The translations under genes were made by a program, and so were the position numbers. Under the pieces are notes generated by a model that saw only the letters and a program-made list of their open reading frames with translations, was not told where the DNA came from and ran no database searches. A stretch of 64,000 bases of DNA from Tropicimonas sp. IMCC34011 (GTDB taxonomy: Bacteria; Pseudomonadota; Alphaproteobacteria; Rhodobacterales; Rhodobacteraceae): positions 1,116,001 through 1,180,000 of the forward strand of contig NZ_QMEJ01000001.1 in the NCBI RefSeq assembly GCF_003390865.1. The letters run 5' to 3'. This document shows positions 51,598 to 60,438 of the stretch, piece by piece; within the stretch, counting starts at the first letter, position 1; every line of letters starts with the position of its first letter.

Positions 51598-52013
51598 ATC
51601 TTCGCGCTCATCCTCACTGTCGTCCCCTGGCCCGGCACGGTCTCGATCTCGAACCGGTCAGACAGCCGCTTCGCACCACCCAGGCCCCGGCCAAGACCGC
51701 CCGCGGTCGTGAACCCGTCCTTCATGGCCTGATCGATATCGGGAATTCCGCGCCCCCGATCGCGACATTCGACGTCCAGATACGACGTCGCGGCGTTCAG
51801 CCCAACGGTAAAGTGTCCCCCGCCGCCATGCACGATCACGTTACGGGCAATCTCGCTGACGGCGGTGGCGAAGCGCGTGACGCGCAGGGCCGAGACGCCC
51901 CGGGCCTTCAGCTCACGCGCCACGACCTGGCGGGCCTGCACCGCATCCTTCCCGGTCTTGAGGTCGATGCGCTGAAGGATCTTGTGCAGGAAGTCGGGCT
52001 GCGGCTCAGCCAC
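51594..52013 (-). CDS. rsbT: Switch kinase RsbT
   Basis: The 139-residue GHKL serine/threonine kinase has the N-box TRFATAVSEIARNVIVHGGGG, G1 CRDRGRGIPD, and G2 TAGGLGRGLGGAKRLSD, the last being the RsbT hallmark. In known stressosomes RsbT is held by RsbS, phosphorylates RsbR and RsbS under stress, then leaves to activate an output protein. It overlaps rsbS by 8 nt and the phosphatase fusion by 4 nt. Confidence 0.92.
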   Translation of the reverse strand: MAEPQPDFLHKILQRIDLKTGKDAVQARQVVARELKARGVSALRVTRFATAVSEIARNVIVHGGGGHFTVGLNAATSYLDVECRDRGRGIPDIDQAMKDGFTTAGGLGRGLGGAKRLSDRFEIETVPGQGTTVRMSAKI

Positions 52014-52359
52014 GCCGGAGTTGTGCCAGCGCGTGGGACAGGCTGAGCGCGGTGCGCGTCTGGGGCAGGTACATGCCGAGTTCCACCAGCGTGACCGCCA
52101 CGGCCGGGCGCATCCCGACGACGTAGGTCTCGGCCGCGAGGAGGCGGGAGATTCCGGCGAGCTGCGCGATGACGCGGCCGACGAACGTGTCGACGATCTC
52201 CAGCGCGCTGATATCGACGATGACGCCGTCCACGTTCTCGTCCGCGATGCGGTTCGACAGCGCGTCCTGCAGATCGATGATCTCGGTATCCGTCACGTCG
52301 TCCTGGATCGAGACGAGGAGCGCGTTTTCGACGAGGTGGATGGACGCGACACCCGACAT
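52006..52359 (-). CDS. rsbS: Stressosome core protein RsbS (STAS domain)
   Basis: The 117-residue single STAS domain has IHLVENALLVSIQDDVTD and the phosphorylation-loop region VDISALEIVDTFVGRV, matching the RsbS family. RsbS forms the scaffold of the stressosome with RsbR and sequesters RsbT. It lies 1 bp after rsbR. Confidence 0.92.
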   Translation of the reverse strand: MSGVASIHLVENALLVSIQDDVTDTEIIDLQDALSNRIADENVDGVIVDISALEIVDTFVGRVIAQLAGISRLLAAETYVVGMRPAVAVTLVELGMYLPQTRTALSLSHALAQLRRG

Positions 52360-52360
52360 G

Positions 52361-53236
52361 TCAGTGCGCGTCCCGCTTCTCGATCACGTAACCGACCTTG
52401 CGCAGGGCATCGGCCAGCGCGGTGCGGATGCTGGAGCGCGTGGAGACGGTCCCGACATCGATGCCGAGCTGCACCATGGTCTGCGCGATCATCGGGCTGA
52501 TGCCGGAGATGATGCACTCCGCCCCCATCAGGCGCACCGCCGCGGCGGCCCGGAGGAGGTGCTGCGCGACCTGCGTGTCCACCGTGGAGACGCCCGTGAT
52601 GTCCACGATGACGACCTCGGCCTGACGTTGCAGGATCGTCTCGAGGAGGTTCTCCATGACCTCCTGCGAGCGGGCGCTGTCCAGCGTGCCGATGAGCGGC
52701 AGGGTCAGGACGCGATCCCACAGCTCGACGACGGGCGTCGACAGTTCCATCATCTCTTCGCGCTGGCGCTCGATGATCTGCTCGCGCTCGGCGATGAAGA
52801 CCTCGTTGGTATAGATCGCGAACGCGTCGATCAGCCGGGTGACGAGCCGGATCTCCGCGATCAGCCGGTCCGTGTCGCCGGCGAGTTCCGTGGCCAAACG
52901 GGAGAAGAGCGGTGTCTTCAGCGCCAGCACGAAGTTTGCCATCTCGGACGGGGTCACGCCGCGGCTGACCCGTTCCTTGGTCAGATCGGCGAGAACGGCG
53001 CGCAGGTCCTCCCAGGCGGTGTCCTCGAAGCTGAAATCCTGCTCGTGGACGCCGGAGCGTATGCCGGTGAGGAACGCCTTCAGAAGCTCGATGTTCTGCG
53101 CCCGGCTCTCGGAATCGGTGAACAGATCCGACCGGCGCACCCCTTCCTCGACCTGAGTGCCGCGCCATTCCTCCACGATGCCCCCGAAATCGGCCTCGAA
53201 GATCTTGAGTATGGTGGCTGTACCGGTCTGCGGCAT
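52361..53236 (-). CDS. rsbR: Stressosome sensor RsbR (N-terminal sensor plus STAS domain)
   Basis: The 291-residue protein has an N-terminal helical region (~1-150, RsbR N-terminal type, with FGGIVEEWRGTQVEEGVRRSDL as a helix-rich start, given here in part), a linker helix (IERQREEMMELSTPVVELWDRVLTLPLIGTLD in part), and a C-terminal STAS domain (VVIVDITGVSTVDTQVAQHL) with the Thr residues expected to be phosphorylated. The start is MPQTGTATI at 53236, after GAGGAC. The N-terminal domain probably senses the signal; no heme, PAS or flavin motif is obvious. It is first in the operon. Confidence 0.9.
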   Translation of the reverse strand: MPQTGTATILKIFEADFGGIVEEWRGTQVEEGVRRSDLFTDSESRAQNIELLKAFLTGIRSGVHEQDFSFEDTAWEDLRAVLADLTKERVSRGVTPSEMANFVLALKTPLFSRLATELAGDTDRLIAEIRLVTRLIDAFAIYTNEVFIAEREQIIERQREEMMELSTPVVELWDRVLTLPLIGTLDSARSQEVMENLLETILQRQAEVVIVDITGVSTVDTQVAQHLLRAAAAVRLMGAECIISGISPMIAQTMVQLGIDVGTVSTRSSIRTALADALRKVGYVIEKRDAH

Positions 53237-53264
53237 GTGAGGTCCTCTGGTGTCGTTTGCGGGG

Positions 53265-53294
53265 ATAAGACGCAGCACTCATCGGAAGAGTCAA
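53265..53294 (-). promoter_or_regulatory. Candidate vegetative promoter of the stressosome operon
   Basis: On the minus strand TTGACT (53294-53289) is followed after 18 nt by TCTTAT (53270-53265), about 30 nt before the rsbR start. The boxes are recognised by eye only. No EcfG-type GGAAC...CGTT pair was found in this 155-bp gap. Confidence 0.4.
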
Positions 53295-53391
53295 TTTACC
53301 CCGACGGGTCACGCAGCGATCCGATCCGGAAAATCGCAATTACTGCAACTGCTTCAGCCCCGGACCATCCCGGGCAGCAGCTTCCCGCGCA

Positions 53392-54618
53392 TCATGCGAG
53401 TGGCGAGGGGCGCCCCGAGATCTCGGCCGCGAGCACCTTCGCGGCGCCGCAGCCCTGGGTCCACCCGTTCGAGCCGTGGCCGACATTGAGGTAGAGCTTC
53501 GGCACGCGGCTCTCGCGGATGATCGCGGGGCCGTCCGGCGTCATCGGGCGGAAACCGTGCCAGAAGGTCGCCGCCCCATAATCGGCCGCGCCGGGGAACA
53601 GGCTGGCGACACGGCCCCTGAGGCTTTCGATCACGGCTTTCGGCATCGCCCGGTCGAAGCCCGCGATCTCCGCAACGCCCGCCGCGCGGATGCGGGAGCC
53701 GAGGCGGGTGATCATCACCTTCGAATGCTCGTCCATGACGGAGGAGGCAGGCGCGAGCGCGTCTTCCCCGATCTCCACGCTCATCGAGTAGCCCTTGACC
53801 GGATAGACCGGCACGCGGATGCCGAGCGGGTCCAGAAGTTCGCGCGCCCATGGACCGGTCGCAACCACGACCGCGTCCGCCCCGAGCCGCTCACCATCAC
53901 GGAGACGCACGCCCGAGGCCCGGCCCTCACCCTGCTCGATCGAGGCCACATCCACACCGTACCGGAAGGTGCAGCCCGCTTCGGCCGCGAGCCGTGCAAG
54001 CGCCGCGCAGAAAAGGTGGCAATCGCCGGTCTCGTCCGTGGTAAGGTGCAGCCCGCCTGTGAAGGCGACCTCGGAGCGCGCGAGCCCCGGCTCCGCCGCG
54101 GCCAGCTCGTCCGGCCCGAGCAGGCGGTGGGGGATGTCGAGGCTGTCCAGGACCTCCGCCGACCGGCGCCCGGCCTCCATTTCGGCCCCCGTGGAGAAGA
54201 CCTGCACCACGCCGCCCGTGCCGTGATCGTAGGAGATGCCGGTCTCGGCCCTCAGCTCCTGCAAGCAGGCCTTGGAAAAATGCGCGATCCTCTGCATCGC
54301 CGCCTTGTTGGTGGCGAACCTGTCCGCCGTGCAGTTGCGCGTGAACTGTGCAAGCCAGGACAGGCGCGCAGGCTCGAGCGAGGGGCGGATCTTGAGGGGC
54401 GCCTCGTCCCGGAACATCCAGCGCAGCGCCTTCAGCGGCATTCCCGGCGCGGCCCAGGGACCCGCAAAGCCGGGACAGACGCCGCCTGCATTGCCGAAGG
54501 AGGTCTCTTTTGCCGGGCCCTCGCGGCGCTCGAGGACGGTGACGTCGTGGCCGTCCTTTGTCAGGTACCACGCGCTGGCGATGCCGACGATGCCCGCGCC
54601 GATGACGATGACCCGCAT
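53392..54618 (-). CDS. DadA-like FAD-dependent D-amino-acid dehydrogenase
   Basis: The 408-residue flavoprotein starts MRVIVIGAGIVGIASAWYL (FAD motif), then ETSFGNAGGVCPGFAGPWAAPGMP as in DadA. The C-terminal RPMTPDGPAIIRES and NVGHGSNGWTQGCGAAK complete the FAD site. It oxidises D-amino acids or cyclic relatives to imino or keto acids, passing electrons to the respiratory chain. It is the last gene of the TRAP/BisC operon, 10 bp after the SDR gene. Its substrate could be the compound imported by the TRAP system or a product of the BisC-type enzyme. Confidence 0.87.
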   Translation of the reverse strand: MRVIVIGAGIVGIASAWYLTKDGHDVTVLERREGPAKETSFGNAGGVCPGFAGPWAAPGMPLKALRWMFRDEAPLKIRPSLEPARLSWLAQFTRNCTADRFATNKAAMQRIAHFSKACLQELRAETGISYDHGTGGVVQVFSTGAEMEAGRRSAEVLDSLDIPHRLLGPDELAAAEPGLARSEVAFTGGLHLTTDETGDCHLFCAALARLAAEAGCTFRYGVDVASIEQGEGRASGVRLRDGERLGADAVVVATGPWARELLDPLGIRVPVYPVKGYSMSVEIGEDALAPASSVMDEHSKVMITRLGSRIRAAGVAEIAGFDRAMPKAVIESLRGRVASLFPGAADYGAATFWHGFRPMTPDGPAIIRESRVPKLYLNVGHGSNGWTQGCGAAKVLAAEISGRPSPLA

Positions 54619-54628
54619 GACTTGCCCC

Positions 54629-55408
54629 TCAGTAGGTCCCCGGATAACTGCCGCCGTCCACGAGCAGGTTCTGCCCGGTGACGAAGCCCGAATGACGGCT
54701 GCACAGGAACGCGAACCATGCACCGATCTCCTCGGGGCGGCCATAGCGTCCGGCGGGGTTGGCCGCGGCACGGCGGTCCCAGATCTCCTCGAAGGTCTCG
54801 CCGCCCTCTTCCAGCATTCCCCTGATGTGGTCCCGCTGACCGTCGCTCTCCACGATCCCGGGCAGGATGTTGTTGATGGTGACGCCCTTGCGGATCGTCT
54901 GCCGCGCGAGGCCCGCGGTGAAGCCGACGAGGCCGGAGCGGGCGCCGTTGGAGAGGCCCAGCTCCAGCTGCGGGATCTTCACTGAACGGGACACGATGTT
55001 CACGATGCGGCCGAAGCCGCGCTCCATCATCCCGTCCACGGTGCCGCGCATCATCAGGATCGCGGGCAACATCATCAGCTCCACCGCCCCGATCCACTCG
55101 TCGTGACCCCAGTCGCGGAAATCGCCCGGAGGCGCGCCTCCGGCGTTGTTCAGGAGGATGTCGGGCGCCTCGCAGGCGGCGAGGATCTTCGTGCGACCCT
55201 CTTCCGTCGTCACGTCGGCCGCGACGGTGTGAACACGCGCCCCGGTCGCCTCCCGGATCTCGGCGGCGGTCCGTTCCAGGGCCTCGGCGCCGCGGGAGGC
55301 GATGGTGATCTCCGCGCCCTCGGCCGCGATGGCCATGGCGCAGGCACGCCCCATTCCCCGGCTCGCGCCGGTCAAGAGCGCGCGCTTGCCCGTCAGTCCC
55401 AGTTCCAT
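54629..55408 (-). CDS. SDR-family protein with substituted catalytic Tyr and Lys
   Basis: The 259-residue protein has an SDR fold with the cofactor motif LTGASRGMGRA, LLNNAGG, the catalytic Ser in NIVSRS (Ser140), and the C-terminal TGQNLLVDGGSYPG. The Y-x-x-x-K motif is replaced: the aligned stretch reads GLSNGARSGL, with Ser153 and Arg157 in place of Tyr and Lys. It belongs to an SDR subgroup with an altered active site, so the reaction may differ from ordinary alcohol oxidation. It lies 1 bp after the bisC-type gene, within the operon. Confidence 0.88.
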   Translation of the reverse strand: MELGLTGKRALLTGASRGMGRACAMAIAAEGAEITIASRGAEALERTAAEIREATGARVHTVAADVTTEEGRTKILAACEAPDILLNNAGGAPPGDFRDWGHDEWIGAVELMMLPAILMMRGTVDGMMERGFGRIVNIVSRSVKIPQLELGLSNGARSGLVGFTAGLARQTIRKGVTINNILPGIVESDGQRDHIRGMLEEGGETFEEIWDRRAAANPAGRYGRPEEIGAWFAFLCSRHSGFVTGQNLLVDGGSYPGTY

Positions 55409-55409
55409 G

Positions 55410-57638
55410 TCAGGTCCTCTCCCGGTCCAGCCCTTCGATCCGTACCAGCGCGCTCTGGGCCGCCGTCGCCTGAGCGAGGGTCGATGTCGGCCGGTCCGCC
55501 GTCAGCACGTTGGGATTGCCCGCCCGCTCCGGTCCGCCCTCCGGGTCGGGATCGTACCAGGCGCCGGTGGACATCAGAAGGACGCCCGGCCGGAGGCCGT
55601 CATCGATCACCGCCCGCGCCCGGCAGGCGCCGCGGCCGTTATGCAGTCGCACGAGGTCGCCATCCTCGATCCCCCGCGCACGGGCATCGCCCGGCGCGAT
55701 GCGGCAGGCGGCGGGGCCATCCCTGTCTTTCATGACGGGGTAGAGCTGCGCGTGAAGCTGCTTCGCCGGCTGGTTGGTGAGAAGGTGCAACTCCCCCTCC
55801 CCCGCCGCGCCGGCCCATTCGAGGGGCGGGCGCCAGGCCGGATGTGGCGGACTGTCCGCGTAGCCCATCGAGGCGATGGCCTCGGAATAGAGCTCGATCC
55901 TACCCGACGGGGTGCCGAGCGCGGCCCCCTCGGGGTCGGCCCGGAAGGCGGAAAGGAGGATCTCGGGGTCGGCCGGCGGCGGGACGGGAACGTGGTTCAT
56001 CCCGGACGCGGTCTCGAAGTCCGGTAGGTCGATCCCCGCTTTCTCCGCGCGTTCGAGCGAGACGTCCCAGAGCCGGCGAAGCCACCCCGCCTCGTCCAGC
56101 CCCTCGTGATAGGCCGCGCCGCAGCCCAGACGATCCGCCAGATCGGAGAAGATCGAGAAGTCGCTCCGCGCGTCGCCCACCGGCTCGACGAGCTTCGGCA
56201 TGAAGAACACCGACGGATCGCGGGAGGAGCCGCCGATGTCCTGCCGCTCCAGCGACGTGGTGGCGGGCAGGACGATATCGGCGCGGCGCGCGGTCGGCGT
56301 CCACCACGGCTCATGCACGATCACCGTCTCGGGCACGGCCCAGGCCTTCTCCATCCGGGAGAGATCCTGGTGGTGGTGGAACGGGTTGCCACCGGCCCAG
56401 TACACCAGCCGGATATCCGGATAGACGACCGTTTGGCCGTTGAAGTCGATGCTCTGGCCGGGGTTCAGGAAGGCATCGGCGAAGCGGGCGGTGGGGATCG
56501 GCGGGACGGGGTTCGGCAGGCCCGGCATGGTCGGCACCAGACCTGAGCGCGCGTCGGCGCCGACCCCGTTCATCGAGCCGTATCCGAAGGAGAAGCCGCC
56601 ACCCGGCAGCCCGATCTGACCGAGAAGCGCGGCGAGCGCGATGAGCGCCCAGTAGGTCTGCTCCCCGTTCTCCGCCCGCTGGAGGGACCAGCTCGCCGTG
56701 AGCATCACCCGCCCCTCGGCGATCCGCGACCAGAGCCGTTCGAGATCCTCCACCGGCAGACCAGCGATTTCGGCGCCCCAGGCGAGCGTCTTCTCCTGCC
56801 CGTCGGTCTCGCCGGCGAGATAGGCGAGGAAGCGGTCCGCCCCATGGGTGTAGCGGGCGAGGAAGTCCCGGTCGGCCCGGCCGGTGATCACCGCCTGCCG
56901 CGCGAGGCAGAGCATGATCGCGGTGTCCGAATGGGGGCGCGGGGCGATCACCTCGGCGTCGAGGCCGTCCGGCGCATCGCCCGCATGTGGCGTGACGAGG
57001 ACGAAGCGGGTGCCCCGGGCCTTCGCGTTCAGAACCGCCTCGGGAAGGTGATGGCTGCCGGCGCCGCCGGACGTCACGTTCCAGTTCGCCGGTTTCAGGC
57101 CGCCGAAGGCGACGAGCGTATCGGTATGCTCGGCGATGCTGGCCCACGACGTCGCCGCGCTGGACACGGCCGCGTGGGAGCCCAGGACATGCGGCAGGAT
57201 CATCTGCGCCGCGCCCCAGGAATAGTTACCGAGCTGATCCGTGAAACCACCGGTCGCGGCGAGGAAGCGGCGGATCTGCGTGCGGGCGTGATGAAAACGC
57301 CCCGCGCTCGACCAGCCGTAGGAGCCGCCGAAGATCGAGGCGGGGCCGAAGTCGCGGTGGACGCGGGCGAGCTCCGCCGCGACATGGCTCAAAGCCTCGT
57401 CCCAGCCGACGGGAACGAGCGGATCGCGGCCGCGGCCCGCCTTCTTCCCCTCGAGCCAGGAGGCGCGGATATGGGGCTCGCAGATGCGGGTCTCGGAATA
57501 GAGCAGCTCCGGCCAGGCGCCGATCATGTCCGGATCGGCGCCGCTTCCCTCCATCGGAACGGTCCGCACGAGACGTCCGTCCGAGACCTCCGCCTCGAAC
57601 GGGCCCCAGTGACACAGGCTGATCGGCCGGCGGCTCAT
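55410..57638 (-). CDS. Cytosolic molybdopterin enzyme, biotin sulfoxide/S- or N-oxide reductase type (BisC-like)
   Basis: The 742-residue enzyme is of the DMSO reductase family. The expected molybdenum ligand is Ser111 in SYGWSSAGR. Molybdopterin guanine dinucleotide-binding segments are visible (YWAGGNPFHHHQDLSRM, LPATTSLERQDIGGS, HLLTNQPAKQLHAQLY). There is no twin-arginine signal and no N-terminal iron-sulfur Cys cluster, so it should be cytoplasmic, like BisC (similar length). BisC-type enzymes reduce biotin or methionine sulfoxide and N-oxides. It is sandwiched between the DapA-family gene and the SDR gene. The start MSRRPISLCHWG follows AAGGAGGC. Confidence 0.9.
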   Translation of the reverse strand: MSRRPISLCHWGPFEAEVSDGRLVRTVPMEGSGADPDMIGAWPELLYSETRICEPHIRASWLEGKKAGRGRDPLVPVGWDEALSHVAAELARVHRDFGPASIFGGSYGWSSAGRFHHARTQIRRFLAATGGFTDQLGNYSWGAAQMILPHVLGSHAAVSSAATSWASIAEHTDTLVAFGGLKPANWNVTSGGAGSHHLPEAVLNAKARGTRFVLVTPHAGDAPDGLDAEVIAPRPHSDTAIMLCLARQAVITGRADRDFLARYTHGADRFLAYLAGETDGQEKTLAWGAEIAGLPVEDLERLWSRIAEGRVMLTASWSLQRAENGEQTYWALIALAALLGQIGLPGGGFSFGYGSMNGVGADARSGLVPTMPGLPNPVPPIPTARFADAFLNPGQSIDFNGQTVVYPDIRLVYWAGGNPFHHHQDLSRMEKAWAVPETVIVHEPWWTPTARRADIVLPATTSLERQDIGGSSRDPSVFFMPKLVEPVGDARSDFSIFSDLADRLGCGAAYHEGLDEAGWLRRLWDVSLERAEKAGIDLPDFETASGMNHVPVPPPADPEILLSAFRADPEGAALGTPSGRIELYSEAIASMGYADSPPHPAWRPPLEWAGAAGEGELHLLTNQPAKQLHAQLYPVMKDRDGPAACRIAPGDARARGIEDGDLVRLHNGRGACRARAVIDDGLRPGVLLMSTGAWYDPDPEGGPERAGNPNVLTADRPTSTLAQATAAQSALVRIEGLDRERT

Positions 57639-57648
57639 GGCGCCTCCT

Positions 57649-58587
57649 TTATTCTGCGGCGAGGCGAGACTTGACGGGGAGACCGTACTTCTCGTCCAGC
57701 CCCAGCGCCTGCCAGGCATCGAGGCCCTTCTGCAGGATCTCCGGCTTGGCAGGCTGCAGCGGCTTGCGGAGCGGGCCCGAAGGCAGGCCGATCTGCCGCA
57801 TCATCGTCTTCAGCGCCACCGGGTTGATGGCGGAATAGACGAAATGGAGGATCGGCAGCATCCGCAGATACGTCTCGCGGCAGGCGAAGGCATCCTCGCC
57901 GGTCGCCCACGGGGTCGAGATCGTCGCCATCTCCTGCGGGATGATGTTGCCGGTCATGTTCGCGGTGCCGTGCCCGCCAAGCGCCATGGTCGGGATGATG
58001 AGGCCGAGGTTCGGGGAACAGCAGCACATCACGGAGAGGTCCTTGCCGCCGGCGCAGACCTGCGCCACCTGCCCGACCCGCGTGGTGGATTCCTTCAGGA
58101 CGACCATGTTGGGATGATCGGCGAGCCGCAGGAGATTGTCCCAGTGCAGGTCCGTCTTCACCCTCGGGGGGTTGTTGTAGAAGCCCATCGGCAGGTCGGT
58201 GCTGTCCAGCACCTCCTTGGCGTAGTCCTCGATCGCGTCATTGTCGGCGCAAATATAGGCGGGCGCGGCCATGATCGCGCCGTCCGCCCCGGCGTCCTTG
58301 GTGAAGCGGGCGTAGTCGATGGTGGTCGCGGTGTTGTTGCCGGTGATCCCGTACCACATCTGCATGTTGCCGGGCTTCATCTTCACCGTCTCGGTGATGA
58401 TCGCCTTGCGCTCCTCGGGGGAAAGCATGGAGACCTCCCCGGTGGAGCCCATGATGAGAACCGCGCTCGTGCCGTTCTCGGCGTGCCAGTTCAGCAGGGT
58501 GCGGAAGCCCTCGAAGTCGATGCTGCCATCGGCATTCATCGGCGTGACGAGAGCGACGAAGGAGCCGGTCGGGTTCGTGCGGGACAT
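57649..58587 (-). CDS. DapA/NAL-family lyase or dehydratase
   Basis: The 312-residue protein has the full site: the GSTGE loop (residues 47-51), catalytic Tyr137 in FYNNPPR and Schiff-base Lys165 in VVLKES. The C-terminus carries an added ~25 residues (KPEILQKGLDAWQALGLDEKYGLP). True dihydrodipicolinate synthase is unlikely given the catabolic operon; a keto-acid aldolase, deaminase or dehydratase role is more probable. It lies 4 bp after dctM and 10 bp before the BisC-type gene. Confidence 0.9.
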   Translation of the reverse strand: MSRTNPTGSFVALVTPMNADGSIDFEGFRTLLNWHAENGTSAVLIMGSTGEVSMLSPEERKAIITETVKMKPGNMQMWYGITGNNTATTIDYARFTKDAGADGAIMAAPAYICADNDAIEDYAKEVLDSTDLPMGFYNNPPRVKTDLHWDNLLRLADHPNMVVLKESTTRVGQVAQVCAGGKDLSVMCCCSPNLGLIIPTMALGGHGTANMTGNIIPQEMATISTPWATGEDAFACRETYLRMLPILHFVYSAINPVALKTMMRQIGLPSGPLRKPLQPAKPEILQKGLDAWQALGLDEKYGLPVKSRLAAE

Positions 58588-58591
58588 GAGT

Positions 58592-59896
58592 CTAGCCTCC
58601 GGTTGCGGGGAAGAGTTCGGGGACGAGGAGCTTCGGCAGCCCCAAGACGATATCGGGGATCCAGAGCGACAGGACCGCGACAAGGATCGTGAGCGCGCAG
58701 ATCGGCGCCGCCGCCAGCATGGACTTGCCGAGCGAGGCGCCGGCGATCTGCGAGGCGATGAGCAGGCAGATCCCGTAAGGCGGCGTGATCAGCCCGACGG
58801 ACAGCGTGATCGTGGTCACGACGCCGAGATGGACGGGGTTCATGTCCGCCGTGGTACCCAGCGCCTGGATGATGGGCAGGAAGATCAGCACCGCCGAGAT
58901 GGGATTGAGGACCATGCCGACGAGAAGCAGGAAGCCCATCAGCAGGAGCATGATCATAGTCGGATCCTGCGTCACGCCCATGATGAAGTCCACCACCAGC
59001 CGCGCGGCGCCGAGATAGGCGATCAGCCAGCCGAAGATGCCGGCGCCCGCGACGGTGAACATCGGGATCGCGAAATCCACGGTCGCATCCGCGAGCATCC
59101 GCGGCAGGAGGCGCAGCGGCGCATCGCGGTAGACGATGTAGGTCAGGAAGAGCGCCCAGAGCACCGCGGCGATGGCGCCTTCGGTCGGGGTGAAGATGCC
59201 GCCGACGATGCCGCCGAGGACGATGACCGGGATGAGGAGAGGCGGGGAGCCCCGCAGCACCGTCCACGCCGCTGCGCGCACGCCCGGAAAGGGGTTGGAC
59301 GGATAGCCGTATCTCACCGCGAGAATGTAGGTGTAGATCATCATGAACAGCGCGACGAGCACGCCCGGAAGCACGCCGCCGACGAAGAGCGCCCCGATGG
59401 AGACGTTGCCGAAAGCGCCGTAGACGATGAGGATGATCGAGGGCGGGATGATGACGCCAAGGGTGGAGGACGCCGCCGTGAGGGCCGCCGCGAAGGCCGG
59501 AGGATAGCCCGCCTTCTTCATCGCCGGGATCAGGATCGAGCCGACGCTTGCGGTATCGGCCGCCGCCGACCCCGAGAGGGAGGCGAAGATCATCGACACG
59601 ACGACGTTGACGTGCCCGAGACCGCCGCGGACGTGTCCCACCGTCGCATCGGCGACATCGAGCAGCCGCCCGGTGATCGAGCCCGCGTTCAGCACCCGAC
59701 CGAGAAACATGAAGAACGGCACGGCCAGCAGCGTGAAGCTGTCGATGCCGGCATACATCTGGTTGACCGCCGAGATCAGCGGCAGGTCCTCGAGGACGAT
59801 GACGAAGGCGGAGGAGAGGATCAGCGCGAAGCCGATATTCACCCGAAGCCCGATCAGCACGAAGAAGCTGAGAAGGAGCGTGACGAGAGGGTTCAT
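58592..59896 (-). CDS. TRAP transporter large permease subunit (DctM-type)
   Basis: The 434-residue protein has about 12-13 helices with the family motifs AVPFFMFLGRVLNAGSIT, IFASLSGSAAADTASVGSILIPAM and STLGVIIPPSIILIVYG. It imports a carboxylate-type substrate with sodium or proton symport, taking it from the periplasmic DctP protein. It overlaps dctQ by 4 nt. Confidence 0.95.
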   Translation of the reverse strand: MNPLVTLLLSFFVLIGLRVNIGFALILSSAFVIVLEDLPLISAVNQMYAGIDSFTLLAVPFFMFLGRVLNAGSITGRLLDVADATVGHVRGGLGHVNVVVSMIFASLSGSAAADTASVGSILIPAMKKAGYPPAFAAALTAASSTLGVIIPPSIILIVYGAFGNVSIGALFVGGVLPGVLVALFMMIYTYILAVRYGYPSNPFPGVRAAAWTVLRGSPPLLIPVIVLGGIVGGIFTPTEGAIAAVLWALFLTYIVYRDAPLRLLPRMLADATVDFAIPMFTVAGAGIFGWLIAYLGAARLVVDFIMGVTQDPTMIMLLLMGFLLLVGMVLNPISAVLIFLPIIQALGTTADMNPVHLGVVTTITLSVGLITPPYGICLLIASQIAGASLGKSMLAAAPICALTILVAVLSLWIPDIVLGLPKLLVPELFPATGG

Positions 59897-60363
59897 GGCC
59901 GGATCCCCTCACGCGGAGCGATGACCATCTCGGCCAGGTAGAGAAGCATCAGAGCGCCGGAAGCAGGCATGGGCGCGAACATCCAGAAGCGGGAGATGCC
60001 GAGCGACTGCACGTCGGCGGAAGCGCGCACCTGGGCCAGTTGCCAGCCGTAGATCAGCAGGATGAGGGCGACGCAGGCACCGGCCGCGAGCGCGATGATC
60101 TCGGCGGCGCGCTGCATCGCGGGGCGCCCGTCCGGAATCATGTCCACCCGGTAATGCGCGCCGACCCTGAGCCCGACAGCCGCGCCGATGAAGATCAGCC
60201 ACGCGAAGAGAAGCTGCGCGACATCTCCAGTCCAGATGAAGGACGTCTGCAGAATGTTGCGCGCCACCACCTGGAGCGCGACCGTCGCGATCATGGCCGC
60301 GAAGCCGAGCCACATGAAGAGCCGCACGGCCCATGTCACGCCGTCGACGATCCTGTTCAGCAT
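59893..60363 (-). CDS. TRAP transporter small permease subunit (DctQ-type)
   Basis: The 156-residue protein has four helices and the DctQ motif FIWTGDVAQLLFAWLIFIGAAVGLRVGAHYRVD (given in part: WLIFIGAAVGLRVGAHYRVD). It couples the binding protein to the large permease. It lies 75 bp after dctP, across a stem-loop, and overlaps dctM by 4 nt. Confidence 0.94.
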   Translation of the reverse strand: MLNRIVDGVTWAVRLFMWLGFAAMIATVALQVVARNILQTSFIWTGDVAQLLFAWLIFIGAAVGLRVGAHYRVDMIPDGRPAMQRAAEIIALAAGACVALILLIYGWQLAQVRASADVQSLGISRFWMFAPMPASGALMLLYLAEMVIAPREGIRP

Positions 60364-60390
60364 GGGATGAAGATCCGGGTTGGGGGGCCG

Positions 60391-60418
60391 TCCGGCCGGC
60401 CGCGCGGGACCGGCCGGA
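60391..60418 (-). other. Intercistronic stem-loop after dctP
   Basis: TCCGGCCG (60391-60398) pairs perfectly with CGGCCGGA (60411-60418) in the 75-bp gap between dctP and dctQ, with no T-run. It is like the hairpins after the other three binding-protein genes of the window. Confidence 0.65.
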
Positions 60419-60438
60419 GGGCATGCGCAATGGGCGGC

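Noticed and set aside
53237-53391. An EcfG-type (general stress response) promoter for the stressosome
   Set aside because: No GGAAC with CGTT at 16-18 nt spacing was found; only a sigma-70-like pair is visible.
57649-58587. Lysine-biosynthetic dapA
   Set aside because: It sits in a catabolic transport operon; the family is broad and the context argues against dihydrodipicolinate synthase.
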